Shown: positions 10,185 through 22,800 of the stretch, piece after piece
How positions within the stretch are numbered: the stretch's first letter is position 1
How the letters are laid out: every line of letters starts with the position of its first letter
Source of the DNA: Lepas anatifera
Lineage: Eukaryota; Arthropoda; Thecostraca; Lepadidae
Reading direction: 5' to 3'
NCBI GenBank assembly: GCA_034440635.1
Contig: JAOTON010001526.1
Span: forward strand, 529,501-593,500
Length of the DNA: 64,000 bases
The notes under the pieces: generated by a model
Database searches by the model: none
Told to the model about the DNA's origin: nothing
What the model saw: only the letters and a program-made list of their open reading frames with translations
Translations under genes and position numbers: made by a program

Positions 10185-11888
10185 GATGATTATGCTATAT
10201 AAAATTAACTGACAATCGCTCATAATATAAGGTAATTGAAAACGCCAAAGAGTATATTAATATTTCGCCACTGTCTTTGTCAGAAAAAATAGTTTTAAAT
10301 TTGAAAGTCATTGATGGCAATGATTTTTAAATTCAATTTGGGTTTTAGGCGAACAGCATGCACGTACACATGAAAACTTTTCTTAACATCTTGAGGAGGA
10401 TACAGTATGAAGACCTAACCACATATTAGTTACTTAAGCAATGTCATCTAAAAACTACATGCTACAGAAACTACACACACATATATGTGCAGTATGCAAC
10501 AAATCTATAGGTGTAACAGTGAGTAAAACAATTACCAGCGATGGATGTATGGTGTTCCACACATCCGTCGCTGATAATTGTTTTACTCACCGTTACATCT
10601 ATATATTTGTTGCAGTGTGTAGTTTCTGTAGCATATAGTTTTTAGATGACATTGCTTAATACGCGCATTGACGGGGGTCTGAGCCACCTTTGCTTTGACG
10701 GGGGGCGGGTACCCGCCCCCCAGATCTCGAGAACTACGGTAGGTAGCGAAAAACGGTAAAGAGCGTTGGGCTGCCCATGCACTTCTCCATCGAAAATATT
10801 TGAACCATTTTTTGTCAGGTCACATTTAAGGTCACGAAAGGTCAAAACATGCCGTCATAGGGATAACATGTAAATGAAGGTTTTCAGCCATTACATCTGA
10901 ACAAGTAAAGATTGAGCAAAACGACTTGAACGATAAGAATCCTCGCAGCAAGCCCAATCGAATGCTTTATAATTTGACCTTGCTAGGTCAAATCAAGGAT
11001 TTGACTTGACCTGAGGTCCGGTCAGGGTCAAATTATATAAAATGCATATCATTAGAACCGCAAAGACAATGCAAATCTAATGCAGCTAAAATAAACGCTC
11101 TATCACCATCTGCTAACGAGTTATTCAGTCAAAACCATTTTCCCATGTATTTTCAATGGAGAGGTCATGACGTGTACCTGATCTTAGGTCATCGATATAA
11201 AAAATACCGGAACATATTTTAGAGAATCTGGTGGGACCATTATGTGATATGAGTTTCAATCGGATAAGTTCACCCTGTTCCGACTTATGCTATCTTAAAC
11301 TTTTTTTAGGTCAGGTCACTTGACCTCTATTGGTGACCTGACATGAGATTACCTAACCTTAAAATTTTCACAGAAGTTGTAAAAATGATGAGAGAAAATG
11401 TTTGCCAAGTACGGCGGCGCGTAGCGCCGCCGTTTTTATGCTGTCTCCGAAAAACCCGAGGGGGCGGATACCCGCCCCCGTCAATGCGCGTGTTAAGTAA
11501 CTAGTTTGTGGTTAGGTCGTGACACATCCATCGCTGATAATTGTTTTACTCACTGTTACATCCATATATTTGTTGCAGACTACAAATATATGTGTGTGTA
11601 GTTTCTGTAGCATGTAGTTTTTAGATGACATTGTTTAAGTAATTAATATGTGGTTAGGTCATCACACTGTATCCTTCGCAAGATGTTTAGAAATTTTCCC
11701 ACGTGTACCTGCATGCTGTTCGCCTAAAACTAAAATTGAATTTAAAAACATTGTCATCAATAACTTTCAAATTCAAAACTTTTCTGATGAAGACACAGTG
11801 TCGAAATGTTAATATACTCTTTGGCGTTTTCAATTACTTTAGATTATAAGTGATTATTAGTTAATTTTATATAGCATAATCAACATAT
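10185..11888. mobile_element. Large palindromic (foldback) element interrupted by a TTAA element
   Basis: The left arm starts gattatgctatataaaatt and the right arm ends with its inverse. Arms of about 350 bp pair with scattered mismatches. The left half also contains an internal hairpin (10441-10550 against 10560-10658). One segment of the right arm is present twice, on both sides of the TTAA element at 10660-11492. No ORF of note. Confidence 0.75.
10660..11492 (+). mobile_element. TTAA-flanked non-autonomous element, family A copy 1 (piggyBac-like)
   Basis: Flanked by TTAA at 10656-10659 and 11493-11496. The ends TACGCGCATTGACGGGGG and CCCCCGTCAATGCGCGTG are inverted repeats with one mismatch. 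The interior is non-coding and rich in AGGTCA/TGACCT hexamers. It is collinear with 22889-24053 and 57535-58484. TTAA duplications occur in piggyBac and Kolobok elements. The end sequence of the related copies (CCCTTG or CCCTCG) favours piggyBac, but without a transposase this is inference. Confidence 0.8.
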
Positions 11889-11994
11889 CTCATACAAATA
11901 GTATATTTGTAGTATGTTGATTTGTTTATTTTGTCATGTCATATTTACCTTAATTGTAATGTACCAAATCATCTCATTAGAAGTAAAAATGTAG

Positions 11995-12703
11995 TTAAAA
12001 ATTTAGGGTATTTATAGATCGCAATCTTTCTTGGTCTCATCATGTCAAGTGTATATCGGATCGCTGTTTTGGTATACTTATTGCTTTGTATAATGCCAGA
12101 CATGTTCTGCCTACTGAAGTACTCCCTCGTGTTATTGACTCGCTTGTATTTTCACATGTTAGGTACTGCATTCAGGTCTATGGAAGCACAAATTCTGAAT
12201 CAAAGAACAAGATGCAGAAAATCTTTAACTTTGCGGCCAGAATAATATCAGGTCGAAGGAAGCACGACCGTTTTCGTTTTAACCGTGATGTTTTGATTCG
12301 GGAGACAAGACAATCGGAAAACTTGGCACTCCCAAAGCCGAGAACAAATTATGGAAAACGTAGCTTTGTTTATCGTGTCTCATCGCTTTACAACAATATT
12401 TGTGTACTTGTTGGGAAATCCTCAGACAACAAACTATTGTGCCTTCAAAAAGAATATCAGGCGCGCTGTGCGGGGTGATGGGAGGAATTGAATGCTCGTA
12501 GATACATAGTATCATATTTTACATTTCTATTTTAATTTAGCAATTCTCATATCATGTTCGGGCATGTATGTAGTTCTTGTGTTCATTTCGTGACGATGTG
12601 CTGGAGCACTGACATTTGAATATGTTTTTGACAAAGGTCTAAGAATAACCCACTGTGTGCGGAAAGACCTACTGATGTGAATACATACATACATACATAC
12701 ATT
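11995..12703 (+). mobile_element. LINE copy F, 3' fragment of the reverse-transcriptase ORF
   Basis: The frame begins with LGVFIDRNLSW, shifts, then continues as HVLPTEVLPRVIDSL, a FNFAARIISGRRKHD motif and RETRQSENLALPKPRTNYGKR (12086-12478). A deletion joins RRKHD directly to NRDVLIRETRQ, removing residues usually present between them. The 3' end is an ACAT microsatellite at 12680-12702. It is dead, and from a different family than copies A-C. Confidence 0.82.
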
Positions 12704-13489
12704 TGTATTGTTTGAAACAACAATCCTGGCATATTTCACAGTGAGAAGTAAACAAAAAAATAGTCAGGCCAGCTTTTCCAACATGCAAAATCATGTTGGT
12801 ATTTAATCCAGTATCACATAAAAAGATTCACATGCTTCTTTCAGTAAGGGCTTCTGCGTCCTCCTGATACTCCGTCTAGAGGCTCCTACTAATGTGATCC
12901 TCCCGGTTCCAGATGTGATCTGCCGTTACCGCGTCTGTTCATCTCATACCCTACTAGCGTTTTACCAGTCACCTGTTCACATTGTGTGTGTGATCCATTT
13001 TACCTTTGTCGTTATGAATACATGTATGGACTGATAAGGTGCTTAGATTGGGTAGGTACCTGCTCCAGGAGATCACACTGAGGCATCACATCCTCATGTT
13101 TTCTATTTTTAGAAAATTTCGGCAGCATTGTTCCATGTAACGCTGGTTTGCTTGTGAAGTTTTCAACTTGATATCACCTACCATTACTAGGCTACAGCCT
13201 TAGGGATTTTGCGGCAAAACGGAGCTATCTGAGAGGCTCTAACTTGGGTTTAAATCAGATAAGATGAAGTTATAGATTATTTGGCTAGAACCTGAAATGT
13301 ATGTACATGCTTTTTACCAAAAGAATTAGTCACATGATCTTTTTCTTACCTTTTCTCCTGTCAAACTTTCCAGTTGCAAATTATTAACTGTGTCCAATTA
13401 ATCCTCACAGGTTTGGAGGTGGAGGAGTTATTAACACATGCAGTGGAGAGGGCTCTGGCGTCAATGCACAGTGGATGGGGATCCTAAAG
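12704..13489. other. Intergenic, nothing recognised
   Basis: Moderately AT-rich DNA with no gene, hairpin or repeat that I could identify. Confidence 0.5.
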
Positions 13490-15030
13490 TGCCCCCCTAG
13501 ATATAAAATCCAAGAGGGCTAGAAAAATGCCTTGGGGTTTGTGGGGGTGATTGTGATCAACACTATAGCTAAGTTTGATTGACACAATTCAATATTTTCA
13601 ATGAAAAACGAGGTTATAAAGGTCACATTTAAAGGTCAAAGCTGAGAATACCGTAAAAACAGACTAAGGTCATAGAGGAAGGTCCTAGATGGTTCTCTGT
13701 AAACATCTGAGGTCAAGGCCATACCTATATGGTAACAATATGATATATTCCCAATAATGTGCTTAATAAGTTACACTATATCGGCCTTTGGGTGGGAAAT
13801 GAGGGTTTGACAGTGTAAAAATATATTTGAGCTTGACCTGTGACCTTGAACTTCCATTGATAGCTTTAGCTATGAATTCATAACATAACATGCACCATAC
13901 TGAATAATGCCATCCAACCGTAACACTGGGGTCAATGACCTTGATCTGTAACCTTTCACAGTGACCTTCATGTGGGGTGATTGAGACGTAATCCCGATTA
14001 TATGACGTTATTACGTCACCACTTGGTCCACAATGCAGGTGAACTGGTATGACCCCGTGATTGTGACAGTCTCAAAATATGTTGCTGATTTTGGAGGAAT
14101 ATAAATAGAAAATGTTGACCAATTTGTCCAATTATTTCAACAATCGATGTGCACATGAGTTTTAACAAATGTATCCAAGTAGCGTTGCCCGGCTGCAAAC
14201 GGTTTTCCGGCCACCTTGGAGAAATATGTGGGGGACACATGAGGACCCGCCGCATATTTTTCCGATGTGACCGGAGAACCGTTCCCTGCCGGAAAATTCT
14301 GCCCTCCTACATTTGAGAGGAGGATACATGAGCGCCTTGATTGGTGAAGAAATTTTGAAAATGGGTCAATGCTTTTTGAGTTATATATAGGCTTCCAAAA
14401 TCAGACCTATATTTTGAGACTGTCGCAGTCGCGCGGTCGCACCAGTTCGCGTACACTGTAGACCGAGCGGTGACGTAATAACGTCATATAATCGGCTAAT
14501 AGGTACCTATGTCAAGGTCACTCCACATGAAGGTTAATGTCACAGGACAAGGTCATTGGCCTCATATTCCATTTAGCTGATACTATTCAGATTTCAACAT
14601 GATGTATGTTATACTATGACTTCATAGTTAATGCCACTCAATGTAAGGTCAAGGTGACATGTCAAGGTCAAATGTTTTTTTTTCAAAGTCAAACCTGCTT
14701 CCCGCCCAAAGGCTGCTACATTGGCAGTTATATTGTACATACATTATTGGAAATATTATTATCCCATACGTCAGTAACCTCGAGTAACCTTGATCCCAAG
14801 CTTGAGAGCTGTGTGGGACCTTTCATCTATGTCCTTAGTCCGCTTTTGGCGTATTCCCGGCTTTTTCGTATAATCACGGCATTTCCCATCAGGTCTCTAG
14901 CACAGGCCAGATTTGACCTCAACAACCTTGTTTGACCTTAAAGGTGATCTAGGTGAATTTTGACTTTGTATATCACCATTGCCCCCACACTCCCCAAACG
15001 GGCGTTTTTTTATTCGGGCCACTCCCAACA
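13490..15030. mobile_element. AGGTCA-rich palindromic element, family C copy 1
   Basis: The outer ends are a diverged inverted repeat (TTTGTGGGGGTGATTGTGAT on the left; tatatcaccattgcccccac on the right). Inner arms pair around 13970-14070 and 14400-14500 (for example gacgttattacgtcacc against ggtgacgtaataacgtc). Many aaggtca and tgacctt hexamers. Related copies are at about 43760-44540 and 47361-48602. Non-coding. Confidence 0.65.
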
Positions 15031-15277
15031 GGCACACTTGCCAAATTACAGGGAGTATGGCGTGGGTGTTAAGTTAAGCGGAAGTGGTCGTGCTGCATTC
15101 TCTCTATGTTGATAGGTGATTTTATGAATACTGAGTTCGTTTACAGTAATGCAGATGGTGTTTGCAGATTCGATCCGTGAAACTGTCCCCGAAATGATGC
15201 TACCTATGCGAATTGAAGTTTTTAGGAGTGAGTCTTTGAATTTTATCTTTGTGTGCGTTGACATGTGCGCCGCTTAA

Positions 15278-16300
15278 CCCTCGCCCCACCGGGGGCATCG
15301 ATGGCCCCCCTAAGGTTTTTCCGGGATAGCAGAAAAACAAATAGGCGCAGCACCGCGGTTGAGGGCTCTACCTCTCACTGCATCATTTTCCCACCAACCC
15401 TGAAATTTTTTACCGCGGATCACCCAAGGTCAGGTCACCAGACGAGGTCAACCAAGGTCACCTCACTTCAACTTTAGAGCTCTGTAAGAGCTACATTTCG
15501 AAGTCGATCGATTTGAAACTTCCTACACTTTATGGCCCCCCAGAGTCTACAAGGTGTATATCCGGGATTTTTCGATTTCGTGCCCTGAGGTCAGGTCACG
15601 AGGTGACCTCTCCCATTGAAAAAGCATGAGGAAAAGCTGTCTTATGATCTAAAAGTCACAAAAGCGATTGAAAATGCTCAGCTTGATCAGAAAAGCGTTC
15701 TTGGACACCCTTTCACGGATTCCAGGTGCCATATTTGCCCTTTGACCCCTCCAAGGTCATCTAAGATCACCAGGGGTCAAAAACAGTATTTTGAGAATAA
15801 CATTTGACCTAATTAAGCTAGAGCGCTGAAACAAACACCATCGTGTTTGTCTTGTCACTGGCTTTCATTTGATATACGGCAAAGGCACTTTCTGACCTTT
15901 CGTGGCCTCAGGTCATCTTAGGTCACGAGGTGACCTCTGGAGGTCAAACCACTGGCGGGAGGTCTTTGCGTTTCGCTTAGCGGAAAAAGAACTGACAATT
16001 TCCTATCAAATGTGCTTTACCAGACCTCAATAGCTCTAATGGCATAAGAGTTATGGCCAGTTTGCTTAAGCATTGCATATTTGAGTGAAAATAGCCGATC
16101 TTGACCTAATTTGACCTCTGGAGGTCAAACCATTGACCTGAGCACTAAAACATGCGAAGTAATTTCTTACTGAATTCACGCGAGCTTTCTATTGCACTTT
16201 GCAGATTTGCGCCAACGCCCATATTTTCGGAGTTAGAGGGGGGGCCATCGATGGCCCCCGGTGGGGCGAAGGTGGCGCTGGACCCCCGATGGGGCGCGGG
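15278..16300 (+). mobile_element. TTAA-flanked non-autonomous element, family B copy 1 (piggyBac-like)
   Basis: TTAA at 15274-15277 and 16301-16304. The left end CCCTCGCCCCACCGGGGG is the inverse of the right end CCCCCGATGGGGCGCGGG with few mismatches. The interior is non-coding with many AGGTCA hexamers (for example 15427-15465). It shares its subterminal sequence ggtttttcc..gatagc with the copy at 39778-40791. Confidence 0.82.
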
Positions 16301-16304
16301 TTAA

Positions 16305-16721
16305 AGGGACGTATACAGCTCGGGTTCCCTTTATAATATGACGTAGGACCTTATGACTTTTAATCTCTCGGTCACTTCAATCCTACCCAAAAGGTTTTAT
16401 ATTCAACACAGTGCCTGATTCATATTTTAACATCATATGGTGCAAACGGCTGGCTGGTTTTGCAAAACGTTTTCGGAACTATTTCTCCTTACATCTTCGT
16501 AGAAATCACATGATTAGTTCTAATTATCTTTCGTTGGACCCTCCTTTGTGGTCTGGAATAAATTGCCTCCCAGGTCCGGTGGGAGTCAGTACATATGTTG
16601 TATATTATGAAGAAGGCATTCTGTAAAATAAGATAATTGTTGAATGTGCTTGTGAGAACCTTTTTATTATGTTGCCCCCTTGCTGTTTGGGACCACCTTA
16701 TTTATGTACCCCTTTTTCCAG
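16305..16721 (+). other. RIF1 5' flank or 5' UTR intron
   Basis: Non-coding. It ends with a pyrimidine tract and AG (ccctttttccag, to 16721) before the first recognised coding exon. If that acceptor is used, a non-coding first exon and the promoter lie further upstream, and I cannot place them. Confidence 0.4.
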
Positions 16722-16817
16722 GACGTGCAGTGCCTCGTAAGTGATGGATGTAAAAGAAGATTTAAAGCAAGAACAAAGTGAGGATGAACTCGTGAAACAC
16801 TATGAGGGTCTGTCAGG
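16722..16817 (+). CDS. RIF1: RIF1 exon 1 (start codon at 16744)
   Basis: The ATG at 16744 follows an in-frame TAA at 16738, so it is the first possible start. The 25 encoded residues (MDVKEDLKQEQSEDELVKHY, then EGLSG) correspond to the short acidic N-terminus before the HEAT repeats. The exon ends at a strong donor (TCAGG|GTAAGT), leaving phase 2. This joins exactly to the exon 2 acceptor at 20947 to give ..EGLSG-ELQRAPLP... The upstream AG at 16720-16721 has a good pyrimidine tract. Identity rests on phase, position and weak similarity, since the exon is too short for more. Confidence 0.65.
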
Positions 16818-19800
16818 GTAAGTTCCTTTGTGTTCTCATAATCACTTGATGTAGATGTTTCATATTTTCCCAGCTGGAATGACCGTCACCGATGTAAAAA
16901 AATGGATGGGTTCACAGAAAGTTTACATGTCTTGTGTGTACTTTCTAGCAGAGAAACAAAATGTGTTGTTTTATGTCTGTTAGCGTATGCTATTGTTGGG
17001 CCTGTTGAACGTGTGACAACGGGTTCATTTGGTTATAAAAAGAGATGATTCTGAAAGACGAGCTTTCATTTACTATTTTTTCGATGTTTTCAATATTTAT
17101 CGCTTGAAGGGCAATTTACCCATTACCGTGTGTCGGCAGTGAGATGTTATTCTGAGTCGGCAGTGAACCGTTACCGTGTGCCGGCAGTGAACCGTTACCG
17201 TGTGTCGGCAGTGAACCATTACCATGTGTCGGCAGTGAGATGTTATTCTGTGTCGGCAGTGAACCGTTACCATGTGTGGGCAGTGAACCGTTACCATGTG
17301 TCGGCAGTGAACTGTTACCATGTGTCGGCAGTGAGATGTTATTCTGTGTCGGCAGTGAACTCTTACCATGTGTCGGCAGTGAACCGTTACCTTGTGTCGG
17401 CAGTGAACCTTTACTGTGTGTCGGCAGTGAACCGTTACCGTGTGTCAGCAGTGAACCATTGCCATGTGTCGGCAGTGAGATGTTTTCTGTGTCGGCAGTG
17501 AACCATTACCATGTGTGGGCAGTGAATCGTTACCATGTGTCGGCAGTGAACTGTCACCATGTGTCGGCAGTGAGATGTTATTCTGTGTCGGCAGTGAACC
17601 CTTAGCGTGTGTCGGCAGTGAACTGTTACCATGTGTCGGCCGTGAACCGTTACCATGTGTCGGCAGTGAACCGTTACCATGTGTCGGTAGTGAACCCTTA
17701 CCGTGTGTCGGCAGTGAACCGTTACCGTGTGTCGGCAGTAAACCGTTACCGTGTGTCGGCAGTGAACCGTTACCATGTGTTGGCAGTGAACCGTTACTGT
17801 GTGACGGCAGTGAGATGTTATTTTCTGTCGGCAGTGAGATTTTATTCTGTGTCGGCAGTGAACCGTTACCGTGTGTCAGCAATGAACCGTTACCGTGTGT
17901 CGGCAGTGAACCATTACCGTGTGTCGGCAGTGAGATGTTATTCTGTGTCGGCAGTGAACCGTTACCATGTGTCGGCAGTGAACTGTTACCGTGTGTCGGC
18001 AGTGAACCGTTACTTTGTGTCGGCAGTGAACCGTTACCGTGTGTCGGCAGCAGTGTCCTGAAATTACTTTTCTGCAGAGTGTGGGATGTCAAAATTCAGG
18101 GAAAAAGAGGTCAAAATTAATAGACAAAGAAGGGGAAAAAGCAAATGTAGGATCAGAATATCTAAAAAAAGTACATGTACTAAAAATACATGTACTAAAA
18201 CATTATATGCACATAAAATACCAAAAAATAAGGGATGAAGAATATCAAAATTAGCTGTATTAACAGAAGTTAAACCATTTTAAGAAACCCACAAATCCAA
18301 CTCCTGCCGAGTTCAGCAAATTTTCCATAACAAAAGCATCAGAAACGTACAAGGGAATGCATTAATAAGTTGCAAACCTACAGTATTAAGATAAAAGTAA
18401 AACAAATTCTGGAATACCTACCTACCAAAACAATACCTCGGGTGAGGTAAGTCTTGCTTTAGAACCTTTAACAAGCTGAAATGTCTGAAAGGCAGGGAAA
18501 ATTCCAAAACTTGTCCATTTCAACAAAATATTTTCAAACAAACTTATTTTTCAAATTATACCTACATCAGCGGGATTCACTCCTCTGTTTTCACTTGCAT
18601 TCATGGAGAAATTGCAGCATGCAATCACGCAATAAAAATGCCTAGTCAAATGGCCACCATGAAAATAATAACTTACCTTTACCCAGGTGACTGTATTTCT
18701 GAAACTTGAATTATACTACCCTCATTGAAATAAAGAATGAACAACAGGTTGAGGTTCAGAATTAGCCTGTTTAAGCCATAAGACATACCGACACTGGCTA
18801 CTTAAAACACTTACCAACTCTCAAACGTACGCATGAGCTTCGACACCCTGCATGCAATCCAGAAACGTACACAAACACTTATCTCAACTGCGGCAAATTA
18901 AACTTCACAATGTTGAGAAAGAGACATCTAGCGTCAAATTCAGGCCAGCCTGTCGACACCGGTTGCCAAGTACGGTTTTCCTAATGCGAGTAAACTGACC
19001 AGGCAGGCCCCTGAGCGTGAAAAGGATGTCGAAATTCTCCACCTTTAAATCACGCAGAGATTCGGCGTTTGTAAAGGAAAAAACTAATTTTACCATAATC
19101 TTTCGTTATTTTTCTAAAAGCATCCTGAAATTCATTTAAATATTTTTGCTGCCTTTGGAGATATTCTGAGAAATACATAGAGGTGCAATTTTCATAGTCC
19201 GTGAAGATTCCCTCTTTAGGTATTATTTGTTTAAAAACTATTGAACAAATCTCCAATATTGGGATCGTTTTATTAAACCAAGACAGTCAAATTATTAATT
19301 TTATATATTTAAAACCACAAAACCATCGTAAAACTAAAGTATTGCTTTTTAAAGTCAAGAATGTCGAAATTATTTAGCAATGCTTGAATTGTTCCACTCA
19401 AAATTCCGAGTGACATGACCCAAAATATGGCTAACAAATATTTTTTCGAATAGAAAATGTTCTGATTTTATATTCCGGGTACTTTCAAAAGTTTCTTTTG
19501 CACAGATACTTCAAAAATAAAAGTTATAATTCACCCTGACCCACGCGATTTCTAAGGATGTCGAAATTCAGTCGTAGGGAGCTGACGTCATCAAACTATA
19601 TATTACTTCAGTAGCACTACATTTCAAGGCCTTGGGCCTTGGTTAGAAGGAACCTCCAAGAATGGTGCGGTGGATGCGGTGACGATTGTTTTGGTTTCGA
19701 GCAATGTGAATGTCATGATGTCTCATACCAGCTTAAGCCTCAGGCAGTTTTGACCATCAGTTTCGGCTAGCAAAATTGCGAGTAATATTTCAGGTTTTTA

Positions 19801-22800
19801 ATTTGTATCTGGACTTCAATTGTCCAATGGAACCACGAGTCAGCACTGCCGCTAGTCATCACGCTTATTTTGAATTTAGCTATATGTTTAAGACGAAAGC
19901 GTACATCCCAAGCGTGTGAGGCGTGGGGGCTTGTGTTGTTAAAAGAGGAGAGAGTTGGAAAAGAGTGTGGTTTATAAAGTGGGGTATATTATTAGTAGTC
20001 TTACTTTATTAGGTAGTACGCTAAGAGACGTGAGAGGTCGATGGCTGACTTTATTTTTCTTATATGTTTGATTCAGCTTATTGCATCTCCGGTTAAGACA
20101 TGCTGTCTGTCAGGCATTATCTTTCACATTCTGTGCGGTCTCCGTGTGCTTGTGAAGAAGCAATTGTTAGGAATGTTCTCTTTTACAGGGTTTTGTCCTT
20201 TTGAGCATTCATTGTAAAATATTCGTGCTAGAATCCTTCAGTATTCAAACTTCCTTCTCTCCAAAGATGAATGCTGTGTTCTATTTTGACATGGAATCAG
20301 TCCTGACGGGACTGTTAAAAGAATGCTCCATTCCATATAAAGGTAATAGTTTCACAAAGCTAGTGTTGCAGCATCTTTATCGAACGGTATATTGGCCTCA
20401 GTTGCTGGTCTGGCCCTGTTTCCATTCCTCAACTTCTCAAACAAGGAAACTGATAGTGCTGCATTTTTATTCATTTAGATCCATACATGTATTCGCGACA
20501 ACAGCAACAAGCAACAAAAGACCATGCCAGTACATGTTAACACAAGGCTAAAAACCAGTAGGAGATGCAAATAAGGGCACACTAAAAAGTTATTCTTGAG
20601 GCCACCACCTCACAAGCTGAGATGATGCTGCAAGCCGATGATTCTGATGACTTTGTTTAGGATGTCAAAATTCAAGATTTAAGATGTCAAAATTGATCAA
20701 GTCTGGGTGTGGGTTTCCACGCAAAATTCCCAATTTCATGACACTGGTCAACAGTGAACCATTACCGTGTGTCGGCAGTGAACCGTTACCTTGTGTCGGC
20801 AGTGAACCGTTACCGTGTGTCGGCAGTGAACTGTTATCTTGTGTCGGCAGTAAACCAATACCGTGTGTCGGCAGTGAATTGTTACCTTGTGTCGGCAGTG
20901 AGATGTTATTCTGTGTCGGCAGTGAACCGTTACCGTGTGTCGGCAGTGAACTGCAGCGAGCGCCGCTCCCGGAGGCGAAGGCGGCGGAACTTCTCATTGC
21001 TGCCGAGCGGGACGCCTCCTCAGGCTCTGATGACGTGGGCCGAGCCGCCCTGATGACTCTCGGTCTGCAGCTGCACCAACAGCTGCCAGCTGCTCCGGCT
21101 GCAGCTGCCGCCGCCAGCTGGCTGCTGCAGCTGTCTCAGAAGCCGCCCAGCCGCCGACTGCTTGTGCGCGCCCTGTGGTGTCTGGAGCCGTTGACGGCTG
21201 CCGGTCATGTGCAGCTGCCGGAGCTGCAGAACCTGCTGCAGCAGCTGCTTCAGCCGGCGCCGCAGCAGCCCAGCACCCCGGCGCGGCTGCGCGCTGCCGA
21301 GCTGGGGCGGGTGCTGTTGACATCGCCGCGCGCGGTGGAGGTGCGTGGCAGCCTGCTGCTGGCCCTCTGGGACGTCGTGCTGGATGACACGGTGGAGGTG
21401 CAGAAGACGGTGATGCACGCGCTGCGGGCGGGCCTCCTGCTGCCGGAAGCGGTCCGTCATTCTATCAGCAGCCAGCTGCAGCAGCGGATAACGCAGCACT
21501 ACCTGTCCCGGCTGCGGGTCATGGCCTCCGCGCGGGACCACTGTCCGCGCGCACTCAAGTGCTGGGCGCTGCTGCTGCAGTACCTGGGCGCCGAGCTCCA
21601 GCGAACATCTCTCATCAACGGTCTTCTGAAGGTGGTGGAGCTGGTGTTCCGCTGCCAGCAGCAGGAGCTGCGCCGTGCCGCCTTCGTCAGCTGGCGCTCC
21701 CTGGTGGACTGTTTCCTAGCTGCGGGTGATCTGCACAACAACCCGCGCCGTCTCAAAGTACTGCTGCTGCCCCTGATCACACCCAACGCCAAGGACTTGG
21801 CCACGCTGAAGGAGAAGCTGCTGGTCTGGTGGCATCTGCAGTGCGGCCTCGGCGCCAACCTCTCGGCTGTGTTCGATTCGGTGGCCGTTCCGTTCTTACG
21901 CCTCTGTTTCGACATGCCTGTTTCCAGCTCAGCGCCGATAGATCTGAACACCTCCACGTCAGACCCTAAGAAGGCCATCTCGGTGCTCCGCTTCCCGGGG
22001 CTGTCGGCGCTGGTACGGACGGCGCTGGTGCACCTCCTGGGCGGGGTATGGGACGAGGGTGCTGCGCTGCCGCCGCTGAGCTCCGCCGCCGTCACTGCGC
22101 CGCTGTCGGTCCGACAGGCGGCGCTGGTGTCGCAGTGCGTGGCCTGCTGTCTGGTGACGCTGCCACAGCCGGGCCTGGCGGCGGCGCTCTGGCGGCCGCT
22201 GGTGGCGCTAGCGAAGCAGCAGCTGCAGAAGCCCAGCGGCAGGGAGCAGAGTCAGGCGGTGGCCGAGCTGGTACGCGCCGTGGACACCACCCTGGCCGCT
22301 CCTCTGACACAGGATATCGCCGGAGAGGTGAGTGCCTGGTTGAGACGGAGGGCATTCCATACCACCCAGTGTCTGAGCATCGTTCCCTTTAGTTCGTCTC
22401 ACTTATGCAGTTGCTTTTTTTCTCGTGATGGCAGCAGTATCGAATAACCGGAAGGCTGGATATCTGTTTAAATCTGACGACGGCTTCCTGGTTCTCACGT
22501 GGATTTTGATATTTGCAATTTGGTTGAGGCACTGCGTTTATGCTGTTTGATATTTGGAGCAGTAGATGATGAAGTGCTCTGTATCTTCGGGCTCCTAGGA
22601 GATATCACAGAGACTTTCCGTGTCTGGCCTACGCTTCCGGGGATTTGTCCTGTAAGAGAGGACACCTGCTAACGCGCCACTGACGTGCTGGGCTATCTCC
22701 TTTCTTTTCCACTTGGTATGCATATACGGCGGCTAGCCATCTGGGATGCAGCGGTCTAATGTCTTTCTTTTAAGTGTTGTTCCTTTCCTCGGTTATTGAG

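Noticed and set aside
17097..18120. ORFs of up to 215 codons on both strands (CVGSEPLP, GNGSLPTH, VSAVNRYR repeats)
   Set aside because: Products of a 24-bp repeat whose length is divisible by three. Only the last units near 20947 can matter, as alternative RIF1 acceptors.
20994..22402. Several antisense and shifted ORFs over exon 2
   Set aside because: Shadows of the GC-rich RIF1 coding strand; no motifs of their own.
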